From positions 1-38,126 of the forward strand of contig PKXA01000070.1 of the NCBI GenBank assembly GCA_003133325.1: a stretch of DNA of 38,126 bases. The letters run 5' to 3'. The stretch's first letter is position 1, and every line of letters begins with the position of its first letter. Under the pieces are notes generated by a model. The model saw only the letters and a program-made list of their open reading frames with translations, was not told the origin of the DNA and did no database searches. Source of the DNA: Acidimicrobiaceae bacterium (lineage in GTDB: Bacteria; Actinomycetota; Acidimicrobiia; Acidimicrobiales; RAAP-2). Positions 1-8,422 of the stretch are shown one piece after another. The position numbers and the translations under genes were made by a program.

Positions 1-899
1 GGGGCATCTTCGCATTCGGCGATGCGCCGTTCTTGGGGTCGATGGCCGGCACCCCGCTTCAGGCCCCGGTCGTCGGAATGGCCACCACCCCCAGTGGGAA
101 CGGCTATTGGCTGGCCGCCGCCGACGGTGGCATCTTCACGTTCGGGAACGCTCCTTTTCTGGGATCGATCGGTGGACAACCTCTGGCCGATCCGATTGTG
201 TCCATCGCCGCCGCCCCCGGCGGCCAGGGCTATTGGCTATTGCCGGCCCCGCCACCCCCTCCGATCGGCGGGCCTTCGCTGGCCGGGCTGGTGATCTACA
301 ACTTGGCGGACATCCCCGGAGGTGTGTATCCGAAGGGCGCCAAGGTTGCGGCGTTGACCTTCGACGATGGCCCCTCGCCCGTCTACACACCCCAGATTCT
401 GCAGATACTGACCCAGTATCACGTGCCGGCCACGTTCCAGATCATCGGCTACGAGGGTGCCGCCCGTCCCGACCTGCTCAAGCTGGAGGTATCCGACGGG
501 ATGACCCTGACCAACCACACCTGGGACCACGCCGACCTGGCCACGTTGAGCCCGGCCGCGTTCCCCGGCGAAGTCGACGCCACCACAAATCTGATCACAT
601 CGGTGACCGGGCAGCCGGTCAAATGCCTCCGTCCGCCGGGCGGCGCCACCAACGGTTCGGTCCTGTCCCAACTGTCCCAGCGTGGGCTGGGAGAACTTCT
701 CTGGGATGTGGACCCCTCGGACTACCTCCGGCCGGGAGCCGGCGTCATCGCCGACCGGGTACTCTCCGCCCTGCATCCCGGGGCGATCATCGGCCTGCAT
801 GACAGTGGAGGCGATCGATCCCAGACGGTGGCCGCCCTTCCCGCCATCATTGCCGGCATCCAGGCGGCCGGGTACACACTCGTGCCCGTCTGCAACTGA
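1..899 (+). CDS. Polysaccharide deacetylase (NodB/CE4) with N-terminal GYWL/FG repeats, 5' partial
   Basis: The frame is open from base 3, so the gene starts upstream of the window. The first ~90 residues hold about two copies of a ~42-residue repeat ([13 protein letters not shown] ... GYWLAAADG, then [13 protein letters not shown] ... GYWLLP), a probable surface or cell-wall repeat I associate with Acidimicrobiia exported proteins. A NodB domain follows with all five expected motifs: TFDDGPS, NHTWDH (the two metal His), [13 protein letters not shown] and LHDSGGDR. Family members remove N- or O-acetyl groups from peptidoglycan, chitin or exopolysaccharide in a metal-dependent way. The substrate cannot be told from sequence. 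The gene ends 42 bp from the convergent hemW stop. The signal peptide must lie outside the window. Confidence 0.88.
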   Translation, partial: GIFAFGDAPFLGSMAGTPLQAPVVGMATTPSGNGYWLAAADGGIFTFGNAPFLGSIGGQPLADPIVSIAAAPGGQGYWLLPAPPPPPIGGPSLAGLVIYNLADIPGGVYPKGAKVAALTFDDGPSPVYTPQILQILTQYHVPATFQIIGYEGAARPDLLKLEVSDGMTLTNHTWDHADLATLSPAAFPGEVDATTNLITSVTGQPVKCLRPPGGATNGSVLSQLSQRGLGELLWDVDPSDYLRPGAGVIADRVLSALHPGAIIGLHDSGGDRSQTVAALPAIIAGIQAAGYTLVPVCN

Positions 900-941
900 C
901 CCATCGGTATCGGGGGGGGGATGAGGTTCGGGGAGCCGGCC

Positions 942-2042
942 TCAGGCCGACACTTCGGGGACCAGCCGGGTGGTCACCGCGTTGGCGAGCAATCGACCCC
1001 TCACGGTGAGCATGGCGCGACCGTCTCTCCGGTCCACCAGGCCCTCGAGGTCGGGATCGTCCGGCAGCGATGCTTCGGGCACTCCGTCACGGGTACGCAA
1101 GCGCAGGGCCAGGGCTTCGAACCGCACCTGCTCGGGGCTGAGCACCTCGTCACCGGCGGTGGCGATCCGACCCTGCCCGATCTCCTTCACGAACCGATCG
1201 GGCGTGCGTACGTTCCACCACCGGCGACCGTCCCGATGGGAGTGGGCCGCTGATCCGATGCCCCGGTACTCCCCCTGGTGCCAGTACAGCCGGTTGTGGC
1301 GGCACTCGTGTCCCGGCAGCGACCAGTTGGAGATCTCCTCCCAGCCGTACCCGGCGGTGGAGAGGATCTCCTCGGTCATCTCGTATCGCTGGGCCTGCAC
1401 GTCATCGTCGGGATGGCGGTCGGGCTGGGCCGCCAGCGGGGTGCCGGGCTCCACCGTCAATGCATAGGCGCTGATATGGGGCGGGGCGGAGGCAAACCCG
1501 GTCACGTCCCTCAGGCTCTGTTCCCAGTCGGCATCGGTTTCCCCGGCCCCACCCATGATCAGGTCCATGCCCCATGTCACGAATCCGGCCGCGGCTACCG
1601 TCCCGGCCGCGGCGACCACCGCGTCGTGGCCATGTCGCCGCCCCAGTCCGACCAGCACGTGGGGAACTGTCGACTGCACTCCGAGCGAGATCCGGGTCAC
1701 TCCCGCGGCCCGATAGGTAGCGAACCGTGCAGCCTCGGCGTCCTCGGGGTTGCACTCCACCGTGACCTCGGCGCCAGGCGCGCGTGGGATGGCGTCAAGG
1801 ATCGAGACCAGCAGGTCGGCGGCGAGCCGCGAGGGGGTCCCGCCCCCGAAGAACACCGAGGTGGCCTGGGGTATGCCCTCGGATTCGACCGCCCGCTCCA
1901 ACTCGGTGACGCAGGCGGCGGCATACGACTCCATCAGGTGGTCCCTGTCGGTATAGGTGGCGAATGCGCAGTAGTCGCAGCGGGCCCGACAAAACGGGAT
2001 GTGGACGTAGATGCCGAACGGGGTCATCGTATCCGGCGTCAT
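942..2042 (-). CDS. hemW: Radical SAM protein HemW (coproporphyrinogen III oxidase-like, heme chaperone)
   Basis: This is a 366-aa radical SAM enzyme. The 4Fe-4S binding site is Cys18-x3-Cys22-x2-Cys25, preceded by YVHIPF and followed by the GGGTPS motif. The family was long annotated as oxygen-independent coproporphyrinogen oxidase (HemN), but HemW members bind heme and act as heme-insertion chaperones. Length and the short N-terminus favour HemW over HemN. I chose ATG at 2042 because it has a purine-rich GAGGGCGGA upstream and lies just after the recO stop; the frame opens further (to 2138) but that part is inside recO and non-conserved. It is the last gene of the uppS-membrane protein-recO-hemW operon. 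Confidence 0.9.
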   Translation of the reverse strand: MTPDTMTPFGIYVHIPFCRARCDYCAFATYTDRDHLMESYAAACVTELERAVESEGIPQATSVFFGGGTPSRLAADLLVSILDAIPRAPGAEVTVECNPEDAEAARFATYRAAGVTRISLGVQSTVPHVLVGLGRRHGHDAVVAAAGTVAAAGFVTWGMDLIMGGAGETDADWEQSLRDVTGFASAPPHISAYALTVEPGTPLAAQPDRHPDDDVQAQRYEMTEEILSTAGYGWEEISNWSLPGHECRHNRLYWHQGEYRGIGSAAHSHRDGRRWWNVRTPDRFVKEIGQGRIATAGDEVLSPEQVRFEALALRLRTRDGVPEASLPDDPDLEGLVDRRDGRAMLTVRGRLLANAVTTRLVPEVSA

Positions 2043-2052
2043 GATTCCGCCC

Positions 2053-2778
2053 TCACGGCACCGGTCCCGCCCGTACCGACCGGAGCCGGCGATCGAGATG
2101 GACTTCCATCGCCTCCGTAGCCAACGCACCGACTTCATCGGTCGTCGGTGAGCGGGGCTCGGCCAGGACGCCGGCGAGCCTGCCGCCGAGGATGCGCTTC
2201 AGCAGGGCCAGGCCCTCTCCCGACAGGGAGCGGCCTCGCCGGCAATTTCTGCACAGGACCCCCCCCTCCACCAGATCGAACGCCACCAGCTTGTCGATAT
2301 CCTCCTCGCCGCAGGACGCGCAGGCATCGAGGACCGGCTCGGTGCCCTCGAGGGCCAGGACCTTGAGGAAGAAAGCCGGTGCCACCATGACCGAATCTCG
2401 TTCGGCCAGCGCCGAGAGAGCTCCCACCAACATGGAATAGAGGCGTGGGTTGGCGTGGCGTTCCTGGCCGACCTGATCCACCACTTCGAGCATCGACATG
2501 GCTGACGCCATCCGGTCGAGGTCCTCACGCACCGGTCGGAAGGTGTCGATGACTTCGGCCTGGTTCACGATGTCGAGGTCCCCGCGACCTTGCCAACCGA
2601 GGAGGGCCACATGGCTGAAGGGCTCAAGACGCGACCCGAACTTGGATCCGGTTCGTCGCACGCCCTTGGCCACGGCCCGCACTTTCCCGTTCCGTTCGGT
2701 CATCAGGGTGACGATCCGATCCGCCTCCCCGAGCCGAATGGTGCGAAGCACCACACCCTGGTCACGGAAGAGGGTCAT
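2053..2778 (-). CDS. recO: DNA repair protein RecO
   Basis: The 241-aa product has the typical RecO N-terminal OB-fold opening (VVLRTIRLGEADRIVTLMT), a KGVRRTGSKFG segment and a C-terminal zinc-binding region with two Cys-x2-Cys pairs (CASC and CRNC). RecO acts with RecR and RecF to load RecA onto SSB-coated gapped DNA. The start codon overlaps the stop of the upstream small membrane protein gene as ATGA, and the stop lies 10 bp before hemW, so the set is translationally coupled. Actinobacteria commonly keep recO next to uppS and era, as here. Confidence 0.93.
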   Translation of the reverse strand: MTLFRDQGVVLRTIRLGEADRIVTLMTERNGKVRAVAKGVRRTGSKFGSRLEPFSHVALLGWQGRGDLDIVNQAEVIDTFRPVREDLDRMASAMSMLEVVDQVGQERHANPRLYSMLVGALSALAERDSVMVAPAFFLKVLALEGTEPVLDACASCGEEDIDKLVAFDLVEGGVLCRNCRRGRSLSGEGLALLKRILGGRLAGVLAEPRSPTTDEVGALATEAMEVHLDRRLRSVRAGPVP

Positions 2779-3155
2779 CCCGAGCTGCCGGAGACCCCGC
2801 CGTTCGGGTGAGAAAGCCCGTTGGTGCCCGACGCCTCCCCGGAACGTCCGTCCACCTCCGGGCCCCCTGGGGCGGAAGGGACGATACCCCGATCAGTGGG
2901 TCGGATCGGGCGGGCGGGAGGCCGCGGCCGGCGAGGTCCCCCGAGCAGGCTGTTGGCGCCGATGAGGGCAATCAGCACGGGGGGGACGATGACGAACGGC
3001 AGGATGGCGTTGAATCCGGCAACCAACATGATGAGCGCCCCGATGTACAGGACCACCCCACCAGCGATCCCGACGCTGATCCATACTCCGCCGGCATCAT
3101 CGGGCTCACCCGGTGTTTGGGCCACTACGGCTGACCGCCGGGGACCCATCCTCAT
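2775..3155 (-). CDS. Small hydrophobic membrane protein between uppS and recO
   Basis: This is an unrecognised 126-aa protein. The frame continues upstream, but ATG 3155 overlaps the uppS stop as ATGA, and its own stop overlaps the recO start as ATGA. Both junctions strongly support this start and a coupled operon. Residues ~27-70 form one long or two closely spaced membrane helices (VVLYIGALIMLVAGFNAIL and FVIVPPVLIALIGA). The C-terminal third is Pro/Arg/Gly-rich and probably disordered and cytoplasmic. No catalytic motif is visible. Its place next to undecaprenyl diphosphate synthase could suggest an envelope role, but that is inference. Confidence 0.75.
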   Translation of the reverse strand: MRMGPRRSAVVAQTPGEPDDAGGVWISVGIAGGVVLYIGALIMLVAGFNAILPFVIVPPVLIALIGANSLLGGPRRPRPPARPIRPTDRGIVPSAPGGPEVDGRSGEASGTNGLSHPNGGVSGSSG

Positions 3156-3922
3156 GTCACTCCGCCGTAGCGCCGTTGGCGCCGCTGGAACTCCTGAATC
3201 GCCTCGAAGAGGTGGTGGCGCCGAAAGTCGGGCCAGAGCACCCCGGTGAACACCAGTTCGCTGTAGGCCAACTGCCACAGCAGGAAATTGGAGATCCGGT
3301 GTTCGCCCGAGGTGCGGATCATCAGGTCGGGGTCGGGTTGATCGGGGTAGTACAGGCGTGACCGGATAGCCTTCTCGTTCACCTTGGCCGCCGGGACCCC
3401 ATCGGCCACCAGCGAGCGCACCGCGTCGACAATCTCCGCCCGGCCGCCGTAGTTGAATGCCATGGTCAACGTCGACCGTCGGTTGCCGGCGGTGAGCTCT
3501 ACCGACTCGTCCATGCGCTTCAGCACCCGCTTGGGCACTCGCCAGTCCCTCCGGCCCGCGAATCGGATACGCACACCTTTGTCGTTCAGTTCATCCCGTC
3601 GGCGCGCCAGCAGGCTCTCGTTGAAACCCATGAGGTACCGGACCTCGTCCGCCGGGCGTCGCCAGTTCTCCGTAGAGAAGGCGTACATGGTTATCCACGG
3701 GATCCCCAGATCGAGCGCTCCTTCCACCGCATCGAGCAGTGCTGTCTCCCCGGCGGCGTGGCCTTCGGTGCGCGGTAGTCCCCGGCGACTGGCCCAGCGA
3801 CCGTTTCCGTCCATCACACAGGCCACGTGAGCAGGGATTGGACCATCGGCGACATCAGATGCCACCAACGGGGCTGACTGGTTGATTTGGGCGCCATCGA
3901 CGCCGAAGAACTCCTGTTCCAC
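3152..3922 (-). CDS. uppS: Isoprenyl transferase / undecaprenyl diphosphate synthase (cis-prenyltransferase)
   Basis: The 256-aa product has the cis-prenyltransferase signatures MDGNGRWA (catalytic Asp38), the YAFSTENWRRP segment, FNYGGR, and the C-terminal RTSGEHRISNFLLWQ motif. The family condenses isopentenyl diphosphate onto an allylic primer in cis to make the long-chain lipid carrier used for peptidoglycan and other envelope glycans. Whether this enzyme makes C55 or decaprenyl-type product cannot be read from sequence. GTG at 3922 is preceded at 6 nt by TAGGTT, a possible -10 box, which would make the mRNA nearly leaderless. It heads the operon leading to recO and hemW and is divergent from the TauE gene. 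Confidence 0.94.
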   Translation of the reverse strand: MEQEFFGVDGAQINQSAPLVASDVADGPIPAHVACVMDGNGRWASRRGLPRTEGHAAGETALLDAVEGALDLGIPWITMYAFSTENWRRPADEVRYLMGFNESLLARRRDELNDKGVRIRFAGRRDWRVPKRVLKRMDESVELTAGNRRSTLTMAFNYGGRAEIVDAVRSLVADGVPAAKVNEKAIRSRLYYPDQPDPDLMIRTSGEHRISNFLLWQLAYSELVFTGVLWPDFRRHHLFEAIQEFQRRQRRYGGVT

Positions 3923-4025
3923 CCTGCGAACCTATCCCGTCTACTGCTCCACCTGTGCCCGCCGGCGCGCCCGACGAGGGGTTCCCCGTCTTGAGCATCG
4001 CTCCTTGGCGCACTAGACCGTCTGG

Positions 4026-4784
4026 ATGTCCCCATGGGCCGCACTGGCAATCTTCGCGGCCGGGTTAGGGGCCGGCACCATCAATGTGATCGTGGGATCG
4101 GGATCGCTCATCACGTTTCCCACCCTGCTGGCTCTCGGGTACCCCCCGCTGTTGGCCAATGTTTCCAATAACGTGGGATTGGTCCCCGGAGCCGTGAGCG
4201 GCGCCTTCGCCTACCGACGTGAGTTGGACGGCCAGCGATCGAGGGTGATCCGGCTCGGGGCGGCGTCGCTGTTGGGGGGAGTGGCCGGCGCGGTGCTCCT
4301 CCTCGGGCTACCCGGCGACGTGTTCCGGTCCGCCGTTCCGTTCCTCATTATGGTGGCCTGCGTATTGATGGCGCTGCAGCCCCGCTTGGCCCGCATCCTC
4401 GAACAGCGGGGCGGCCGGAAGATCCACGGCGGACCGACTCTGTTCATCGGTGTGTTCTTGACAGGTGTCTACGGGGGTTACTTCGGAGCGGCACAGGGCG
4501 TCATCCTCATCGCCCTCCTTGCCATCTTCGTCCATGACGACCTGCAGCGGCTGAACGCCACCAAAAATGTGCTGGCCATGCTGGTCAATGGGGTGGCCGG
4601 CATCCTGTTCATCATCTTTTCGCCCCTGGCGTGGCCGGTGGTCGGCCTCATCGCCTCGGGGTCGATCATCGGAGGTCAGGTGGGTGCCCATATTGGTCGC
4701 CGGCTACCGGCCACCGTGTTGCGCTGGATCATCGTCGTGGTTGGCCTGGTTGTTGCCACCATTCTCTCCATCGAGTGGCTGTGA
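4026..4784 (+). CDS. TauE/SafE family sulfite exporter-like permease
   Basis: The 252-aa product is very hydrophobic with about eight predicted membrane helices, and has the TauE/SafE-type N-terminal pattern (AAGLGAGTINVIVGSGSLITFPTLLALGYPPLLANVSN), with a related second half (TGVYGGYFGAAQGVILIALL). Family members move sulfite, sulfoacetate or other small organosulfonates and organic anions; the substrate here is unknown and no sulfur-metabolism gene is adjacent. The gene stands alone between the divergent uppS and the downstream dinG, 68 bp away. The ATG at 4026 is the first plausible start; no strong Shine-Dalgarno sequence is seen. Confidence 0.85.
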   Translation: MSPWAALAIFAAGLGAGTINVIVGSGSLITFPTLLALGYPPLLANVSNNVGLVPGAVSGAFAYRRELDGQRSRVIRLGAASLLGGVAGAVLLLGLPGDVFRSAVPFLIMVACVLMALQPRLARILEQRGGRKIHGGPTLFIGVFLTGVYGGYFGAAQGVILIALLAIFVHDDLQRLNATKNVLAMLVNGVAGILFIIFSPLAWPVVGLIASGSIIGGQVGAHIGRRLPATVLRWIIVVVGLVVATILSIEWL

Positions 4785-4852
4785 GCAGTTCAACCCAGTT
4801 TCATCTGAGCGGGTCCGAACCGGCTCGAAAAGCCCCCAAGTAGGGTCGCGGA

Positions 4853-6910
4853 ATGGTCGATGTGGTGAGGGCGACACTTGCCCTGGTGGCCGACTCGCTT
4901 CCCGGGGGCGGCGAGGCACGGGAAGGCCAGGCAGAGATGGCCGCCGCGGTGGGCCGGGCATTCGGCTCCCGACGTCATTTGGTGGTGCAGGCGGGAACGG
5001 GAACGGGTAAGTCCCTGGCCTATCTGGTCCCGGCCGCCCTGTCCGGCGAGAAGGTGGTGGTCGCCACCGCCACCAAGGCGCTTCAGGACCAGTTGGCCGG
5101 CAAGGACCTGCCCATGGTGGCGACGGCTGTCGGTACGGAACTCACCTTCGCTGTCCTCAAGGGTCGGAGTAACTATCTGTGCCGCCAGCGCGCCTCCGAG
5201 GTCGGGGGCCACGGTGAGCAACTCAACCTCAGCGCCGGAGCCATCGATCCTCCCGACGCCGACGACACCTTGACCCCGACCAGAGAGGAGGGGATTGCTG
5301 ACCCCGGACGACTCGGCGACCAGGTGCGGCGCTTGCTGCGGTGGGCGGAGGACACCGCCACCGGGGACCGGGCCGAGCTTGATTTCGAGCCCCACTTCCG
5401 GGCATGGGCGATGGTGTCGACAACCGCCCGCGAATGCCCGGGAGCATTCCGTTGCCCGTCGGGCCGGGAGTGCTTCGCCGAAGATGCCCGGAGCCGGGCG
5501 GCGGCAGCCGACGTGGTGGTGGTCAACACCCACCTGTACGGAGCCCACCTGGCCAGTGGCGGAGCGGTGCTCCCGCCCCACGACATTGTGGTCTTCGATG
5601 AAGCCCACGAAGTTGAAGAGGTCATGACCGACAGTCTCGGGGTGGAGATCGGCCCCGGGCGATTCCGGGCCTTGGCCACTGGCGCTCGAGGGGTGGTACC
5701 GGCCAGGTCGTCGGGATCTGGCAACACTCTCGATCTGGTGGCCGAGGTGGCTGACCAGCTCCAACGGGTCCTCCGTCCCCTGGCCGGCACCCGAATTCCT
5801 CGCGGCATCATCGTCGGAGTCGAGAGTGGCAACGGTGATGATGACCGCGCCGGTCCCGATGGCGTCGCCGGAGCGGCCCAAGCCGAAGACGGTGGCCCCA
5901 GCCTCAGCGAAGTGATCACCTTGGCCACCGGTCGGGTCGGACGCCTGGTCAGCCTGCTCCGCCAGGCGGAACGGGACGGGCCGGACAACGAGTCGACAGT
6001 CGAGAGGTCCCGACGCGACCGCCTGATCTTGGCTGCCGGACACCTGTCCGATGACCTGACCAAGTTGACTTCGCTCACCGACGATGAGGTGGCCTGGGTG
6101 GACGGTGGTTCCCGCTCACCCAGTCTGCGGGTCTCCCCCATCGACGTCGGGCCCCTGCTCACCGAGCGACTTTGGAGTGAGGTCACCGGCGTCCTGACAT
6201 CGGCGACGGTGCCCATCGGCTTGGTGAGTCGTTTGGGGCTCCCCGAAGACATCACCGACCAACTCGATGTGGGAAGCCCTTTCGACTATCGGAACCACGC
6301 CATGCTGTACGTGGCCAAGTCCATCCCCGACCGGAGGCGGCCCGAGTCCGAGCCCGCCATCCATATCGAGCTCGAGGCCCTCATCACCGCGGCCGGCGGT
6401 CGCACGTTGGCCCTGTTCACCAGTTGGCGGGCCATGCATGCGGCCGTCGAAGTACTGAGAGACCGCCTTCCGTTCCGAGTCTGGGCCCAGTCCGACCTAC
6501 CCAAGCCCGCCCTGATCGAGGCCTTCCGGTCCGAGGAGTCCTCCTGTCTGTTTGCCACCCTCGGGTTCTGGCAAGGGGTAGACGTACCGGGACGGACTCT
6601 CAGCCTGGTCACCATCGACCGCATCCCGTTTCCCCGTCCCGACGATCCGGTGCTCCAGGCCCGACGGGACCGGGCCGGCTCTGCTGCGTTCGGCGCCGTC
6701 GACTTGCCGCGAGCCGGGACCTTGCTGGCCCAGGGGGCCGGCCGATTGATCCGTTCGGCCGAAGACCGGGGGGTGGTGGCGGTCCTCGACAGCCGGCTGG
6801 CCACCGCCAGCTATCGAGGCGCACTCTTGGCCCGGGTCCCCCCGATGAAGCGCTCGCTCGACCGGGATGAGGTCGAAGCCTTCCTCAAGGCGACGTTGGG
6901 TGACCCTTAG
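4853..6910 (+). CDS. dinG: DinG/XPD-type ATP-dependent DNA helicase
   Basis: This is a 685-aa superfamily 2 helicase. Walker A GTGTGKS lies at residues 48-54 and the DEAH box at 249-252. Four cysteines at 110, 195, 201 and 207 sit between them, the position of the 4Fe-4S cluster in XPD and DinG. Motif VI-like residues (QGAGRLIRSAEDRGVV) are near the C-terminus. Such helicases unwind DNA 5' to 3' and handle R-loops or damaged forks. No LexA-type palindrome is visible upstream, unlike E. coli dinG. An AGGG Shine-Dalgarno precedes ATG 4853. Long antisense frames inside it are compositional shadows. Confidence 0.9.
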   Translation: MVDVVRATLALVADSLPGGGEAREGQAEMAAAVGRAFGSRRHLVVQAGTGTGKSLAYLVPAALSGEKVVVATATKALQDQLAGKDLPMVATAVGTELTFAVLKGRSNYLCRQRASEVGGHGEQLNLSAGAIDPPDADDTLTPTREEGIADPGRLGDQVRRLLRWAEDTATGDRAELDFEPHFRAWAMVSTTARECPGAFRCPSGRECFAEDARSRAAAADVVVVNTHLYGAHLASGGAVLPPHDIVVFDEAHEVEEVMTDSLGVEIGPGRFRALATGARGVVPARSSGSGNTLDLVAEVADQLQRVLRPLAGTRIPRGIIVGVESGNGDDDRAGPDGVAGAAQAEDGGPSLSEVITLATGRVGRLVSLLRQAERDGPDNESTVERSRRDRLILAAGHLSDDLTKLTSLTDDEVAWVDGGSRSPSLRVSPIDVGPLLTERLWSEVTGVLTSATVPIGLVSRLGLPEDITDQLDVGSPFDYRNHAMLYVAKSIPDRRRPESEPAIHIELEALITAAGGRTLALFTSWRAMHAAVEVLRDRLPFRVWAQSDLPKPALIEAFRSEESSCLFATLGFWQGVDVPGRTLSLVTIDRIPFPRPDDPVLQARRDRAGSAAFGAVDLPRAGTLLAQGAGRLIRSAEDRGVVAVLDSRLATASYRGALLARVPPMKRSLDRDEVEAFLKATLGDP

Positions 6911-6923
6911 GTGGTCGCCGGCG

Positions 6924-7411
6924 TCACACTCGTGAAAAGCGAGCTTTGACGTCGCCCCCGGTCTGTATGTTGGTCATGCCGATTCTCTTCCAATGGATGC
7001 CCCACTGCGAACGATCGATCTCCACGGGAGCGGTCAGGGTGATGCCGGTTTCGTCGCCGTCGCTGATGGTGGCCTCACACGAGAACGGGTGGGACTGGCC
7101 GGCGATCGTCAACTCGCCGTTGAAATGCAGCCGACCGTCGTTTCCCGCCGATACATCAGTAGCGATGAAGGTGATGTGGCAATTGGTGGTTGCATCGAAG
7201 AAGTCGGTCGATCGGAGATGTTTGTCCCACCTCGCATTGCCGGTGTCGACCGAGGCGACATCGATGACCATACGTCCTGCGACCGGAACGCCACGGTTGT
7301 CCGTTCGTTGGCCAGAACCCACGTTCCGGCCAACGACCCGTCCTGCAGCATGGTTGCGGCGTTCCGAGTATCTGCCATGGCCGGTACGACTCCCGTTGTC
7401 ATTTCGGGCAA
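6924..7411 (-). pseudogene. YceI-family protein gene broken by an internal deletion and frameshift
   Basis: Two frames each carry part of one YceI-like protein. The upstream frame (from ATG 7411, or 7378) reads ...LAGTWVLANERTTVAFRS, the typical YceI opening strand. The downstream frame continues AGRMVIDVASVDTGN ... HLRSTDFFD ... ELTIAGQSHPF ... EIDRSQWGIHW and runs to 6924. The switch is near 7275-7285. From memory, intact relatives have roughly 30 more residues at this point, so this looks like an out-of-frame deletion rather than a one-base error. YceI proteins are lipocalin-like isoprenoid binders or periplasmic stress proteins. It follows era on the same strand by 48 bp. Confidence 0.75.
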
Positions 7412-7459
7412 CCGTCGAAGTGCGGAGCCGGACTTGTGTTCCCACGGTGGGGATCGGAC

Positions 7460-8422
7460 TCAGAAACCCAGGCGGTCGAGCGCATCTTCACGATGTTGCC
7501 ATCGTTTCTCCACCCGCACGAACAGCTCCACATAGGCGCCCGGCGGCATCTGTTCCCGCACCGCCATGCCCACCTCTTTCAGGGTCGATCCACCCTTGCC
7601 GATCACGATTCCCTTTTGGGAGTCCCGCTCGACCAGAATCTCGCAACGCACCCGCGGCCACTCCCATTCGGTCACCCGGCAGGCGATGCTGTGGGGGAGT
7701 TCGTCCTCCACCCGAAGTAACAACTGCTCGCGCACCAAGTCGGCTACCCAAAATGCCTCGGCCACATCAGTGACCATTCCCTCGGGGTAGTAGCGGGGGC
7801 CCTCGGGCATCCGCGCCAGGACAGCATCGACCAGAGCATCCACTCCGTCACCAACAGCCGCGGAGATGGGAAAGTACTCCACCGGCACCGGAGAGGAACC
7901 GTCTTGCTCGGCGAGCGAATCGATGACCTCGGAGACAGCGGTGAGATGGGTGAGCACGCCGTTGCCGTCTACCCGGTCGATCTTGTTCACCACCACCAGC
8001 AGGGTGGGCTGGCCCTGGACATCTCTACCGGGGACCCCGGGGTCACGTTCCCTACCGGCCGTGCGCGCCAGCGAACGAACCCGCCGGCTCGCCTGGGTGA
8101 GCACCATCCTGTCCCCGGGCCCTATGGCGCCAGTGGCTTCGACCATGGCGATGACGACATCCACGTCATCCATCGACGATGACGCCGAATCGTTCATGCG
8201 TTCACCCAGGGCGGTGCGGGGTTTGTGAAGTCCGGGCGTGTCGACAAACACCACTTGGGCGCCGGGACGGTTGAGCACTCCCCGCACCTGGGATCGGGTG
8301 GTATTGGGCCTGGGCGAGGTGATGGTCACCTTGGTCCCGACGATTCGGTTGATCAGGGTCGACTTCCCCACATTGGGACGGCCGACCACCGCGGCAAAAC
8401 CGGAACGGAACTGGACCGTCAC
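7460..8422 (-). CDS. era: GTPase Era, ribosome maturation factor
   Basis: The 320-aa product has G1 GRPNVGKS (residues 14-21), G3 DTPG, G4 NKID and G5 ISA motifs, followed by a type II KH domain with GKGGSTLKEVG. Era binds the 3' end of 16S rRNA and checks 30S assembly. The protein is somewhat longer than the usual ~300 aa because of a ~24-residue Arg/Gly-rich insert between G3 and G4 (RSLARTAGRERDPGVPG region). The start overlaps the stop of the CorC-like gene as ATGA, so translation is probably coupled. Together with ybeY upstream it forms a ribosome-maturation block common in Actinobacteria. Confidence 0.95.
   Translation of the reverse strand: MTVQFRSGFAAVVGRPNVGKSTLINRIVGTKVTITSPRPNTTRSQVRGVLNRPGAQVVFVDTPGLHKPRTALGERMNDSASSSMDDVDVVIAMVEATGAIGPGDRMVLTQASRRVRSLARTAGRERDPGVPGRDVQGQPTLLVVVNKIDRVDGNGVLTHLTAVSEVIDSLAEQDGSSPVPVEYFPISAAVGDGVDALVDAVLARMPEGPRYYPEGMVTDVAEAFWVADLVREQLLLRVEDELPHSIACRVTEWEWPRVRCEILVERDSQKGIVIGKGGSTLKEVGMAVREQMPPGAYVELFVRVEKRWQHREDALDRLGF

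Noticed and set aside
1105-1125. TTCGAACC-like T-loop of a tRNA
   Set aside because: Inside the hemW coding region with no acceptor stem or anticodon arm around it.
1278-2120. 280-codon plus-strand frame
   Set aside because: Antisense to hemW and recO, low-complexity Gly/His/Arg composition.
4790-6255. Two long minus-strand frames (417 and 360 codons) across the DinG gene
   Set aside because: They are antisense shadows of a well-conserved helicase in high-GC DNA; their sequences show no recognisable domain.
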